64,000 nucleotides of DNA, taken from positions 372,001 through 436,000 of the forward strand of contig NZ_BAABMF010000003.1 in NCBI RefSeq assembly GCF_050402865.1, written 5' to 3'. The DNA comes from Clostridium_AF sediminicola. GTDB lineage: Bacteria > Bacillota > Clostridia > Clostridiales > Clostridiaceae. Both the position numbers and the translations under genes were made by a program. The notes below the pieces were generated by a model, which made no database searches, had not been told where the DNA came from, and worked only from the letters and a program-made list of their open reading frames with translations. Shown in pieces: positions 35,705 to 43,966 of this stretch (positions are counted from its first letter, which is position 1; each line of letters opens with the position of its first letter).

Positions 35705-36853
35705 TTAAAGTTCCTTATAAATCTCAACATTCTCAACAGCTTCATCAACTAACTTATCAATTTCTAGTATAGCTTCTGATTTTCTAATGTTTTCTACTCT
35801 TGGTTTTGTTTTTGGATGCTTTGGTAAAAATATTGTACAGCAATCTTCATAAGGAAGTATAGATGTTTCATATGTATCTATTTCCCTGGAAATATCCATG
35901 ATATCTATTTTATCCATAGCAATTAAAGGCCTAAATACTGGCCTATCCGCCACATCATTACTAACCATTAGTCCTTCCATTGTTTGACTTGCTACTTGAC
36001 CAATACTCTCGCCTGTAGTAATAGAATTGACATTATATTTCTCTGCCAATTCACAGGCCACTCTCATCATAAATCTTCTCATTATTATAGTAAGCTCATC
36101 TTCTCTACATTTATCTCTAATATCTAGTTGTATTTCAGTGAAAGGTATTACATATAGAGTTATTGTTCCTGTATAACTCTTGAGAATTCTAGCAAGTTCT
36201 TTAACTTTTTCTTTAGCTCTTTCACTTGTATATGGATGACTATGAAAGTATACACATTTTAACTCTACACCTCTTCTAGCCATTAAATATCCTGCAACTG
36301 GCGAATCAATTCCTCCTGAAAGCATAAGCATTGTACTTCCATTCATGCCATAAGGTAATCCTCCAATGGCTTTTATCCTTTCAGAATAAACATAAGCACT
36401 ATTCCTTATTTCAATATTTACCCTGCATTGAGGATTATGAACATCAACTTTAATTTCATCCACATTTTCTAATACGTAGGCACCAATATCTCTACTTAAC
36501 TCCATAGAATTCAATGGAAATGATTTATCTGCTCTTTTACCTTCAATTTTAAAAGTATTACACTTTCCTTCTTTCACTAATTTAACAGCAAGATTACCTA
36601 TCAATTCCATATCCACATCTACCTGATATACTATACAAACCTCAGATACCCCAAATACTTTACTAACTCTATGAACTAACTCTTCAACATTCTCAGAATG
36701 TATAAACCACCTACCTCTATCTACAATAAATCCATATTCAATGCCTTTTAGTACAGCTTTAATGTTATTCTTTAATTTTTTTTCAAATTTATTTCTATTT
36801 AAACCTTTAAGAAAGATTTCTGATGCCATCTTTACTAATAACAATTTTCTCAT
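35705..36853 (-). CDS. thiI: tRNA 4-thiouridine synthase / sulfurtransferase ThiI
   Basis: A 382-residue enzyme that adenylates and thiolates uridine-8 of tRNA; ThiI also supplies sulfur for thiamine synthesis in some species. An N-terminal ferredoxin-like and THUMP region (about 1-165) is followed by the PP-loop SGGIDSPVAGYLMARRG (179-). The C-terminal rhodanese domain of enterobacterial ThiI is absent, as is normal for Firmicutes. Its Shine-Dalgarno AAGGAGAG lies in the last codons of the cysteine desulfurase gene, which ends 2 bases earlier, and that enzyme is its sulfur donor. Confidence 0.95.
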   Translation of the reverse strand: MRKLLLVKMASEIFLKGLNRNKFEKKLKNNIKAVLKGIEYGFIVDRGRWFIHSENVEELVHRVSKVFGVSEVCIVYQVDVDMELIGNLAVKLVKEGKCNTFKIEGKRADKSFPLNSMELSRDIGAYVLENVDEIKVDVHNPQCRVNIEIRNSAYVYSERIKAIGGLPYGMNGSTMLMLSGGIDSPVAGYLMARRGVELKCVYFHSHPYTSERAKEKVKELARILKSYTGTITLYVIPFTEIQLDIRDKCREDELTIIMRRFMMRVACELAEKYNVNSITTGESIGQVASQTMEGLMVSNDVADRPVFRPLIAMDKIDIMDISREIDTYETSILPYEDCCTIFLPKHPKTKPRVENIRKSEAILEIDKLVDEAVENVEIYKEL

Positions 36854-36855
36854 CT

Positions 36856-37989
36856 TTACACTCTCCTTAAAAATTTCAAGCTATTATTTAAAATATCATA
36901 TAAATAATCAACTTCTTCAATGGTATTTTTACTATTAAAACTAAACCTTATAGTACCTTCAATTTCTTTTCTTCCTATACCTATTCCTTTTAGCACGTGA
37001 CTACCTTTAGTATTTTTTGAAGAACAAGCTGAGCCTGTTGATACAAAAATATTTTTTTCTTCCAATAAATGCAATAACACTTCCCCTCTTATTCCTTTAA
37101 ACGATACACTTAATATATAGGGAGAAAAATTATCTGTTAATTTACTATTGATTTTTATGTCTTCTATACTAGACAGTTTTTCAATAAAATATGATTTAAG
37201 ATTAAGTACTTTTTGATAATTGCTTTCTAAATCCTTATATATCATTTCTGTAGCCTTTGCAAATCCAGCAATTCCAGGAAGATTTTCCGTACCCGCCCTA
37301 AAGTTTCTTTCTTGTCCTCCTCCTAATATAATAGACTTTGGTATGAGCCCTTTTTTTATATATGCAATTCCTACACCTCTTGGTCCATGAATTTTGTGTC
37401 CACTTGCAGAAAGCAAATCTATTTTAGATTTTTTAACATCTATTGTATATTTACCAAAGCTCTGAACCGCATCAACATGAAATTTTGCTCTTCTACTTTT
37501 TTTCTTTAAAATGTTCCCAATAGTCTCAATATCTTGAACAGAACCTATTTCATTATTTACGTGCATTATGCTCAGCAATGTTGTTTTATCTGTGATACTT
37601 TCTTCTAAGGTTTTTAAATCTATTTGTCCATTCCTATCCACCTTAATATATGTAACACTACAATTATTTTTTTCTAATTCTTTAAAAGTATTCAATACAC
37701 TAGGATGTTCAATATCATTTGTAATTATATGTCCATTATTTCCAACAAATCCTTTTATTAAAAGATTATTTGACTCAGTTCCACCAGATGTGAAAATAAT
37801 TTCATCTTTACTACAATTTAGAACTTTTGAAACTTCTATTCTACTTTGTTCCATTTTTTGTTCAGCAATAATTCCAAGCTTATGAGCGGAAGATGGATTA
37901 CCATAATAATTCCTCATAACATCGGCTACCTCGTTGATTACTTCATCATATGGTTTCGTTGTTGCTGCATTATCAAAGTAAACTTCCAT
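36856..37989 (-). CDS. Cysteine desulfurase (IscS/NifS family)
   Basis: A 377-residue PLP enzyme that takes sulfur from cysteine. The PLP lysine is Lys199 in SASGHKIHGPRGVG and the persulfide cysteine is Cys322 in STGSACSSKNTKGS; the extended loop around it is of the IscS/NifS class I type. The N-terminus MEVYFDNAATTKPYDEV is standard. It is translationally coupled to thiI, so it is probably the dedicated NifZ-like donor for tRNA thiolation rather than the Fe-S cluster desulfurase; no iscU is nearby. AAGGGTG precedes the ATG. Confidence 0.94.
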   Translation of the reverse strand: MEVYFDNAATTKPYDEVINEVADVMRNYYGNPSSAHKLGIIAEQKMEQSRIEVSKVLNCSKDEIIFTSGGTESNNLLIKGFVGNNGHIITNDIEHPSVLNTFKELEKNNCSVTYIKVDRNGQIDLKTLEESITDKTTLLSIMHVNNEIGSVQDIETIGNILKKKSRRAKFHVDAVQSFGKYTIDVKKSKIDLLSASGHKIHGPRGVGIAYIKKGLIPKSIILGGGQERNFRAGTENLPGIAGFAKATEMIYKDLESNYQKVLNLKSYFIEKLSSIEDIKINSKLTDNFSPYILSVSFKGIRGEVLLHLLEEKNIFVSTGSACSSKNTKGSHVLKGIGIGRKEIEGTIRFSFNSKNTIEEVDYLYDILNNSLKFLRRV

Positions 37990-38168
37990 AAAAGCACACC
38001 CTTTCTACTACTATTTATTGTTTCCATTATTCTGTACATTAAAACACTATTTATATTAATTACCCTTGAAATATGCTTATAAATATTTTATTATGCAATA
38101 TTTACTTTTACTATACATTTACTAGGTTTTAATTCAGAGCGGTTAGTAGTTTTGATTATATAATAAAA

Positions 38169-38214
38169 TGGAATAAAATAAACGGCACATTAATGCGCCG
38201 TTTATTTTATTCCA
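38169..38214 (-). terminator. Strong terminator downstream of asnA
   Basis: Perfect 18-bp arms at 38169-38186 and 38197-38214 (core AAATAAACGGC / GCCGTTTATTT) around a 10-base loop. It is 9 bases downstream of the asnA stop on the minus strand. Confidence 0.9.
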
Positions 38215-38222
38215 TATTGAAA

Positions 38223-39233
38223 TTATAATAATAATATATTTTTTTCTTTACATTCCGCAATTACTTTATCTGACCATACAGAAGCTTGAACTTCTCCAAC
38301 ATGAGCCTTTCTTAAAAAGAACATACATATTCTTGATTGGCCAATACCTCCACCAATAGTATAAGGTAATTCACCATTTAATAACATTCTATGAAAATCT
38401 AAACTTTCTCTATCACTACAACCGCTTATTTCAAGTTGATTTCTTAAAGCCTTTTCATCAACTCTTATTCCCATAGATGATAATTCAAGTGCACAGTTTA
38501 ATATCGGATACCAGAATAATATATCCCCATTTAAATTCCAATCATCATAATCTGGTGATCTACCATCATGTTTAGAACCAGAGTTTAGTGTTCCTCCGAT
38601 TTGCATAACAAAAACTGCACCTTTTTCCTTAGTAATTTCATTTTCTCTTTCTTTTGGACTTAATTCAGGATATTTATCTTCAAGTTCTTGTGATGTTACA
38701 AAAGTAATATTTTCAGGTAAAAACTTTTCAATTTCAGGATATAAACTATTAACATAGTTTTCTGTTTCTTTAAATACACTATAAATTTTATTTACAGTAT
38801 TCTTCAAAAATTCTAAATCTCTATCTTTTTTGTTAATCACTTTTTCCCAATCCCATTGGTCAACATAAATAGAATGTAAATTGTCTAATTCTTCATCTCT
38901 TCTTATAGCATTCATATCAGTATATAAACCTTCTCCAACATTGAATCCATATCTATATAAAGCCATTCTTTTCCACTTAGCTAGTGATTGTACAATTTCT
39001 AAATCTGAATCTTTAACATCAAGGGCATCGAAACTTACTGGTCTTTCAATTCCGTTTAAATTATCATTTATCCCAGTATTCCTTCTAACAAATAATGGTG
39101 CCGAAATTCTCATTAAGTTTAATGCTTCAGATAAACTTTTTTCAAAATAATCTTTAGTTTTTTTTATACCTATTTCAGTTTCTCTTAAATTTAAAACAGG
39201 ATTGTAATCCCCTAATTGTATTTTATTTTCCAT
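38223..39233 (-). CDS. asnA: Aspartate--ammonia ligase (asparagine synthetase A)
   Basis: A 336-residue ammonia-dependent asparagine synthetase of the class II aminoacyl-tRNA synthetase fold. Family stretches include LAKWKRMALYRYGFNVGEGL, LHSIYVDQWDWEKVI, SKHDGRSPDYDDWNLNGDIL and YTIGGGIGQSRICMFFL. The ATG at 39233 fits the family N-terminus but has only a weak AAAGAAAG site. A much better GGGGGTG at 39283-39289 lies 7 bases before an in-frame ATT (39275), which would add 14 residues. The start is therefore uncertain. It is monocistronic. Confidence 0.93.
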   Translation of the reverse strand: MENKIQLGDYNPVLNLRETEIGIKKTKDYFEKSLSEALNLMRISAPLFVRRNTGINDNLNGIERPVSFDALDVKDSDLEIVQSLAKWKRMALYRYGFNVGEGLYTDMNAIRRDEELDNLHSIYVDQWDWEKVINKKDRDLEFLKNTVNKIYSVFKETENYVNSLYPEIEKFLPENITFVTSQELEDKYPELSPKERENEITKEKGAVFVMQIGGTLNSGSKHDGRSPDYDDWNLNGDILFWYPILNCALELSSMGIRVDEKALRNQLEISGCSDRESLDFHRMLLNGELPYTIGGGIGQSRICMFFLRKAHVGEVQASVWSDKVIAECKEKNILLL

Positions 39234-39407
39234 GCTTTCTTTACTAAGGATATAGTTAAAATTACTAACCTTAATAAAGATTCACCCCCTTTAGTTCTAA
39301 TTTAGCAATAATATTCTTATTTCTTAATCAATTATAACATATATGTCAACATTTTTTGATAATTTTATAACTTAATTTTTATTTTTTTTATTATTTTATA
39401 ATTGTAT

Positions 39408-39452
39408 GGTTAAACCACAAAAGTAAGTTGAACTAAAATCGACTACAGTATC
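39408..39452 (+). repeat. Solo half-copy of the window's MITE-like inverted repeat
   Basis: These 45 bases match the left half of the element at 53803-53922, beginning GGTTAAACCACAAAAGTAAG and continuing TTGAACTAAAATCGACTACA, with one fewer A and about three substitutions. No matching right half follows. It lies between asnA and the thiamine transporter operon. Confidence 0.75.
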
Positions 39453-39487
39453 ATTTTTTTATTTTAATGCTACTAAACGTAAAAAAA

Positions 39488-39521
39488 ATACCGATAAAGT
39501 TAAAATTAACTTCATCGGTAT
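39488..39521 (-). terminator. Terminator of the thiamine-type transporter operon
   Basis: Arms at 39488-39503 and 39506-39521 (ATACCGAT... / ...ATCGGTAT) pair at 15 of 16 positions, followed on the minus strand by a run of eight T residues. Confidence 0.88.
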
Positions 39522-39527
39522 GTAAAT

Positions 39528-40289
39528 TTATATTTCTCCAAGAGCATTCATCAATATTTTTTTATACTTTAAAAATTCTGGAGTCACTACAATGTCTTTT
39601 TCCCTAGGTCTAGAAAATTCAATATTTAATTCTTCTATTATTTGTGCAGGTCTTTCGCTCAAGACGTAAATTCTATCTGATAAATATATAGCTTCTTCAA
39701 TATCATGAGTAATAAACATTACTGTTCTTTTAAACTGATTCCATATATCCAAAAGCCATTCTTGCATTTTAGATCGGTTTATTGCATCTAATGCTCCAAA
39801 AGGCTCATCCAGTAGCATTATCTCACTATCTATCAATACTGTCCGTAGAAGCGCTGCTCTCTGCCTCATTCCTCCTGATAATTCCTTTGGATACGCATTT
39901 TCAAATCCCTCAAGTCCAAATATGGGCAACAACTCTTTAACTTTATTTGAAGCTTCTTTTTTACTATATCCTTGTAATTCAAGGGGTAGCCTTACATTTC
40001 CTATTAAAGTACGCCAAGGCATTAAAAGATCCTTTTGATGCATATAACTCATTTTCTTCTTTATTTTTTGTAACGGCTCTCCACCAATTTCTACTCTTCC
40101 TTTATATTCTTGCTGTAATCCCGTCAATATATGAAAGATTGTGCTCTTTCCACATCCACTTGGACCTATAATTGAAATAAATTCACCTTCATCTACAAAT
40201 AAATTAATCTCCTTTAACACACTCAGCTTATCATTATTAGAAATAAAATCTTTATGTAGATTCTTCAAAAGGATTTTAGGTTTATCCAT
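39528..40289 (-). CDS. Thiamine/precursor ABC transporter ATPase (ThiZ/SsuB-like)
   Basis: A 253-residue ABC ATPase of the nitrate/sulfonate/taurine/thiamine-precursor group. It has the Walker A GPSGCGKST, signature LSGGMRQRAALLR, Walker B SEIMLLDEPFGALDA and switch FITHDIEEAIYLSDR. It is the last gene of the operon under the TPP riboswitch, 12 bases after the binding protein gene, so its substrate should be thiamine or a pyrimidine precursor rather than a sulfonate. Confidence 0.9.
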   Translation of the reverse strand: MDKPKILLKNLHKDFISNNDKLSVLKEINLFVDEGEFISIIGPSGCGKSTIFHILTGLQQEYKGRVEIGGEPLQKIKKKMSYMHQKDLLMPWRTLIGNVRLPLELQGYSKKEASNKVKELLPIFGLEGFENAYPKELSGGMRQRAALLRTVLIDSEIMLLDEPFGALDAINRSKMQEWLLDIWNQFKRTVMFITHDIEEAIYLSDRIYVLSERPAQIIEELNIEFSRPREKDIVVTPEFLKYKKILMNALGEI

Positions 40290-40301
40290 TTAAAATACTC
40301 C

Positions 40302-41312
40302 TTATTTTTTAGGCAAAAACTTATTAGTAAATGCTTTTTCTGTATCAATTTTTTCAGAAATTAATTCATTATCAAAAAGCCAGTTTGTATAGTTATCCCA
40401 AACTTCTTTCTTTTGCACTCCCCATTGTGCAGCATCATCTTTATATTTTTTGCTTAAAAATTCTTGGCTTGCAATTACTAAATCTTTATCTAATTCAGGT
40501 GCATTAGCGATTAAAATAGTAGCAGCTTCACTAGGATTTTGTATTGCTTCTTCATAACCTTTCGCAGTAGCAGCCATAAAGTTTTCAACTAATTCTTCAT
40601 TATTATTTATATTTGATTCATTAGTAATAATTACTGGAGTATAGTAATCTAGTGCAGCTTCTTCCTTACCTAAATCAACATAATTTAATTCTATGCCTTT
40701 TAATTTAGCTTCAACCCCAGTCCATCCTTCAAAAATCCATGCAAAATCTATATCATTTTCGCTAGAAGCAAAGAAGTCTGTTGCTCCACTAGTTAAAATC
40801 TCTACTTTATCAACATCAGCTTCATGCTTTTCCATCAAAGCCTTTAATGTTGCTTGTTCTATTGGTGAACCCCATCCGCCATATTTCTTTCCTTCAAAAT
40901 CTGCTGGAGTTTCTATCCCTTTATCTTTAATAGAAGCAAAGCCAGAAGTATTATGCTGGATAACAGCTGCAATAGAAACCACTGGTACACCTTCCAATCT
41001 AGCCAATGTTACTGCTTCCTGATAACTAATTCCAAATTGTGCAGTATCTGCTGCAACTAATTGCTCTGCTGTTCCACTTGATGGCTGAACAATTTCAACC
41101 TCTAATCCCACTTCTTTATAATACCCTTTATCCTTAGCTACATATAGTCCAGTATGATTTGTATTTGGTGTCCAATCTAAAGTAACAGTTATTTTTTGTA
41201 ATTCTTTTTCTTTTTCTACAGTTTCAGGTTCATTATTATTAGCAGCACATCCTGCTAATACCATTGTAGATAACAATACAGTTGTTACTAAATAACTTAT
41301 TTTTTTTAACAT
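40302..41312 (-). CDS. Thiamine-precursor ABC transporter binding lipoprotein (ThiY/NMT1-like)
   Basis: A 336-residue lipoprotein with lipobox VLAGC (Cys22) and the NMT1/SsuA-like fold: VTLDWTPNTNHTGLYVAKDK, GLEVEIVQPSSGTAEQLVAA, and GGWGSPIEQATLKALMEKHE. The opening 'LDWTPNTNH' is typical of ThiY and yeast THI5-like pyrimidine-binding proteins, which bind N-formyl-aminopyrimidine or hydroxymethylpyrimidine. TPP riboswitch control supports this. GGAGAG precedes the ATG. Two neighbouring genes encode the permease and ATPase. Confidence 0.9.
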   Translation of the reverse strand: MLKKISYLVTTVLLSTMVLAGCAANNNEPETVEKEKELQKITVTLDWTPNTNHTGLYVAKDKGYYKEVGLEVEIVQPSSGTAEQLVAADTAQFGISYQEAVTLARLEGVPVVSIAAVIQHNTSGFASIKDKGIETPADFEGKKYGGWGSPIEQATLKALMEKHEADVDKVEILTSGATDFFASSENDIDFAWIFEGWTGVEAKLKGIELNYVDLGKEEAALDYYTPVIITNESNINNNEELVENFMAATAKGYEEAIQNPSEAATILIANAPELDKDLVIASQEFLSKKYKDDAAQWGVQKKEVWDNYTNWLFDNELISEKIDTEKAFTNKFLPKK

Positions 41313-41334
41313 TTTTTTCTCTCCTCTGTTTATC

Positions 41335-42090
41335 TTACCTATTCCAAGGCATTATTATTTTTTCTAAAAGTTCTATTAACTTAAAAAAGATTATGCTAAT
41401 GAAAACAACTATTACTATGTCTGCAAATAAAGCTTCGGTTTTAAAAGAACTCATAGCACGTGTCATATAAACCCCTAAACCGCTTTTAGCTCCTATCCAT
41501 TCTCCAATTACGGCTCCCATAATACTGTATGTAGCTGCAATTTTAAGCCCTGAAAAAAAAGATGGTAAGGTAGCTGGCAATTGTACTTTTGTGAAAATAT
41601 CCCACTCACTAGCCTTCATTACTTTCATTATATTTACCATGTCTTTATCAACTCTTTCCAATCCCTCAGTAACGCTGATAACTATTGGAAAGAAGCATAC
41701 TAACATAACAATTACTATTTTAGGAAGAATATCAAATCCTAACCAAATCATAAATAATGGTGCTAATGCAATAATAGGTACAGTTTGTGAAATAATAAAA
41801 ATTGGATATAAAATTCTTTTTAATAATTTGAACTTGTTAATTAAAGCTGCTAATACAACAGCAAAAATAGTCGCCATTATAAACCCCATTGATGCTTCAA
41901 TCAGCGTAGTCTTAGCATGCATTAATAATACAGTTTTTGTTTCTATTAGTGAATTTATTATTATCGTTGGAGCTGGAAGTATATACTTAGGTACCTCAAA
42001 TTTATTAATAATTACTTCCCATAAAACAATAAGAAATATAATGAAAAGACTAGGTAAAACTTTACTTTCTGTATTTTCCAACCTTCTCAT
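41335..42090 (-). CDS. Thiamine-precursor ABC transporter permease (ThiX-like)
   Basis: A 251-residue permease with about six helices and the transport loop MKASEWDIFTKVQLPATLPS followed by FFSGLKIAATYSIMGAVIGE, typical of the SsuC/ThiX/TauC family. Its ATG overlaps the end of the thiamine-binding-like gene by 29 bases, using GAGGGTG inside that gene as ribosome-binding site. It forms the channel of the TPP-controlled transporter. Confidence 0.9.
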   Translation of the reverse strand: MRRLENTESKVLPSLFIIFLIVLWEVIINKFEVPKYILPAPTIIINSLIETKTVLLMHAKTTLIEASMGFIMATIFAVVLAALINKFKLLKRILYPIFIISQTVPIIALAPLFMIWLGFDILPKIVIVMLVCFFPIVISVTEGLERVDKDMVNIMKVMKASEWDIFTKVQLPATLPSFFSGLKIAATYSIMGAVIGEWIGAKSGLGVYMTRAMSSFKTEALFADIVIVVFISIIFFKLIELLEKIIMPWNR

Positions 42091-42352
42091 TCATAGTCAC
42101 ACCCTCAGGTTTATAGTCAATTTTCACCATGGAAACCACTCTACTAGCGCCTTCATTGACACATATACTTTGAGCTTCTTTTACAATATTCAACAATTCA
42201 TCTAACTCGCCTTCCATAGTTGTTTCCATTGGTCCTACTTCATATTTTACCCCACTTTTTTGTATCAATTCTATTACCTTGTCTACTACTGGGTAAATTC
42301 TTTCTTCTGGAACAACAGGTAATATTTGTAGACTTACATTTACAACTGACAT
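42062..42352 (-). CDS. MTH1187/YkoF-like thiamine-binding protein
   Basis: A 96-residue cytoplasmic protein beginning MSVVNVSLQILPVVPEERIY, with GVKYEVGPMETTMEGELDEL and EGASRVVSMVKIDYKPEGVT, the ferredoxin-like fold of the MTH1187/YkoF family that binds thiamine or its pyrimidine part. The start is set by GGGAGG 8 bases upstream; a longer reading frame would run back into the riboswitch terminator and is rejected. It is the first gene after the TPP riboswitch. Confidence 0.9.
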   Translation of the reverse strand: MSVVNVSLQILPVVPEERIYPVVDKVIELIQKSGVKYEVGPMETTMEGELDELLNIVKEAQSICVNEGASRVVSMVKIDYKPEGVTMNEKVGKYRK

Positions 42353-42376
42353 ATTAAATCCTCCCTTTTCTAAAAC

Positions 42377-42406
42377 AAAAAAACTGCTACCTTGAATAGG
42401 CACCAG
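42377..42406 (-). terminator. Expression-platform terminator of the TPP riboswitch
   Basis: Arms CTGCTACCT (42384-42392) and AGGCACCAG (42398-42406) form a 9-bp stem with one mismatch, followed on the minus strand by seven T residues. It lies between the aptamer and the ribosome-binding site, so TPP binding should stop transcription. Confidence 0.85.
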
Positions 42407-42414
42407 TATACTAC

Positions 42415-42502
42415 TAACTTTTTCCTACGCTGGCATTATCCAGATCAGGTTCATGGTCGGAATTTTCGTATCCCCTCTCAGCCAAAAACATTAGCTCCCA
42501 GA
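42415..42502 (-). ncRNA. TPP (thiamine pyrophosphate) riboswitch
   Basis: The minus strand carries the THI-box: GGCTGAGAGGGGATACGA, then CCATGAACCTGATCTGGATA and ATGCCAGCGTAGGAA. The CUGAGA and AACCUGAUCUGGAUAAUGCCAGCGUAGG cores match the conserved TPP aptamer. A terminator follows, so the operon (thiamine-binding-like protein and ThiXYZ-type transporter) should be off when TPP is plentiful. Confidence 0.97.
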
Positions 42503-42522
42503 TTATTATTTTTTCAATTGTT

Positions 42523-42551
42523 ATTATATACTCTTTTTTGTAATTAATCAA
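42523..42551 (-). promoter_or_regulatory. Promoter of the TPP-controlled operon
   Basis: On the minus strand TTGATT (42546-42551) and TATAAT (42523-42528) are separated by exactly 17 bases. Transcription would start near 42515, just upstream of the aptamer. Confidence 0.75.
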
Positions 42552-42581
42552 GATTGTACTTACAAAAATTTAACTTTTTCA

Positions 42582-43250
42582 TCATAAAACACTCAATTTA
42601 TAGGTTCTTTTTAAAACTTCCTTGCACTTTGGATAATTAGAACATAAATAAAATTCTTTTCCTTTATTACGCCCTCTTCTTGTTTTTCTAAGTATCATCT
42701 CAGCTCCACAAACAGGACATAATAGTTTAACATTTTTATTTCGCTTTATATTGGATTGATTTTTGTCCATTTTTATCAATGAATCAGTTTCAATGGTGGC
42801 AACTACACAATCGATACTTCTTTCACTTTGAACAAATATCAAATCTAATTTTTCTTTTATCTCTTGTATTTCATACTTTTCCTTTTTCTTAAATCTTAAT
42901 AAAGGCAAATTGGCCTCATTAAAAAGTGTATTTAGTATGCGATCTCTTTCTATTCTATTCATACGGTTATACGATTCCTCTTCTAATTCTATTCCCAAAA
43001 TAGGTATTAAATTATTAGAGCTACATATTAAAAAGTCTATAGGATTCATAGTTATCTTGTTTATATTTTTATAATTACCTTTTTTTTCTTCAAATATTTC
43101 CATAAAAATTTCATTAATTGCCACTTTAGGGCATATCATAGTATCGTCCTGGATAACTTTTCTTAAACTACTGTAAAAGGCTAATTCTGTTTGAGATAAT
43201 AACTGTTTTTTAGAAACATACATGTGCTTTTTATTGTTTATAAACATCAT
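42582..43250 (-). CDS. DUF2726 nuclease-like domain with C-terminal zinc finger
   Basis: A 222-residue protein. The N-terminal about 150 residues fit DUF2726, a restriction-endonuclease-like fold (SQTELAFYSSLRKVIQDDTM; DFLICSSNNLIPILGIELEE; RDRILNTLFNEANLPLLRF). The C-terminus carries a topoisomerase-type zinc finger, CPVCGAEM then YLCSNYPKCKEV. A role in DNA repair or processing is possible, but no activity is established for this combination. The gene is solitary, with AAGGAG before an ATG-ATG start. Confidence 0.8.
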   Translation of the reverse strand: MMFINNKKHMYVSKKQLLSQTELAFYSSLRKVIQDDTMICPKVAINEIFMEIFEEKKGNYKNINKITMNPIDFLICSSNNLIPILGIELEEESYNRMNRIERDRILNTLFNEANLPLLRFKKKEKYEIQEIKEKLDLIFVQSERSIDCVVATIETDSLIKMDKNQSNIKRNKNVKLLCPVCGAEMILRKTRRGRNKGKEFYLCSNYPKCKEVLKRTYKLSVL

Positions 43251-43380
43251 ATCTATTCTCCTTTTTTATTATCAAAAAACTTTAATACATTATCAAACTT
43301 CAGTTAATATTATACCATATTTTTCTATATATTGGTATATTTTATATTTCGTGCTTCTGCTTACTATTAAATAAACTAAT

Positions 43381-43430
43381 AAAAGACTGAAAATAGATTT
43401 TATAATTACAAATCTATTTCCAGTCCTTTT
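43381..43430 (-). terminator. Terminator downstream of the DUF1292 gene
   Basis: Arms at 43381-43400 (AAAAGACTGAAAATAGATTT) and 43410-43430 pair over about 20 bases with two mismatches, followed by a T-rich run on the minus strand. Confidence 0.85.
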
Positions 43431-43454
43431 TAATTAGATATTCTAAATTTAATG

Positions 43455-43802
43455 TTATTTTTCTTTATTTGCTTCTTCAAACATTTCTTCATCCGCTTCT
43501 TCATCTACCATATCCCAAAAAGCATCACTAACTTTTTCAAATTCAGCATCATCTTCGATATTATTTAAAGCTACTTCTTCTCCATTTTCTTCATATCGGT
43601 ATAATAAAACATCTTCTTCTTCCATAGGAAGCAATGCTATATATTCTCTCTCATCACAAGGGAAAATACCTACTACATTACATTTTAATTCTTTGTCATC
43701 GTCTAAAATTAAAGTCATTATTGACATGTCTTCACTTTCATGATTACAGTTACAGTCATGATCATGATTATGTTCGTTACAATTACAATTATGTTTATCC
43801 AT
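43455..43802 (-). CDS. DUF1292 protein with a His/Cys-rich N-terminus
   Basis: A 115-residue acidic protein. Residues 1-25 contain a repeated His/Cys/Asn pattern (NCNCNEHNHDHDCNCNHE), likely to bind metal. The rest, MTLILDDDKELKCNVVGIFP then EREYIALLPMEEEDVLLYRY, fits DUF1292, a small Firmicutes family of unknown function often near the yrzB/yrrK group. GGAGAAC precedes the ATG. It is monocistronic. Confidence 0.85.
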   Translation of the reverse strand: MDKHNCNCNEHNHDHDCNCNHESEDMSIMTLILDDDKELKCNVVGIFPCDEREYIALLPMEEEDVLLYRYEENGEEVALNNIEDDAEFEKVSDAFWDMVDEEADEEMFEEANKEK

Positions 43803-43966
43803 TTTTAGTTCTCCTTTTGTTTAACTTAAATTAAACTTATTTTCTATTACAATGCTATTAAATCACGCCACGAAATAGTTTCTTTTCAACTGACTTCTTG
43901 GCTTAATCATTACTATATTAGTTGATATATCTATAAATTGCAATAGGCAAATAAAATTTTCTTTAT

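Noticed and set aside
39234..39487. Possible asparagine T-box upstream of asnA
   Set aside because: The T-box core (AGGGTGGTACCGCG) is absent; only a GGGGGTG ribosome-binding-like stretch and the solo repeat are seen.
42353..42403. Longer N-terminus for the thiamine-binding-like protein
   Set aside because: The extra codons lie in the TPP riboswitch terminator and the GGGAGG site points to ATG 42352.
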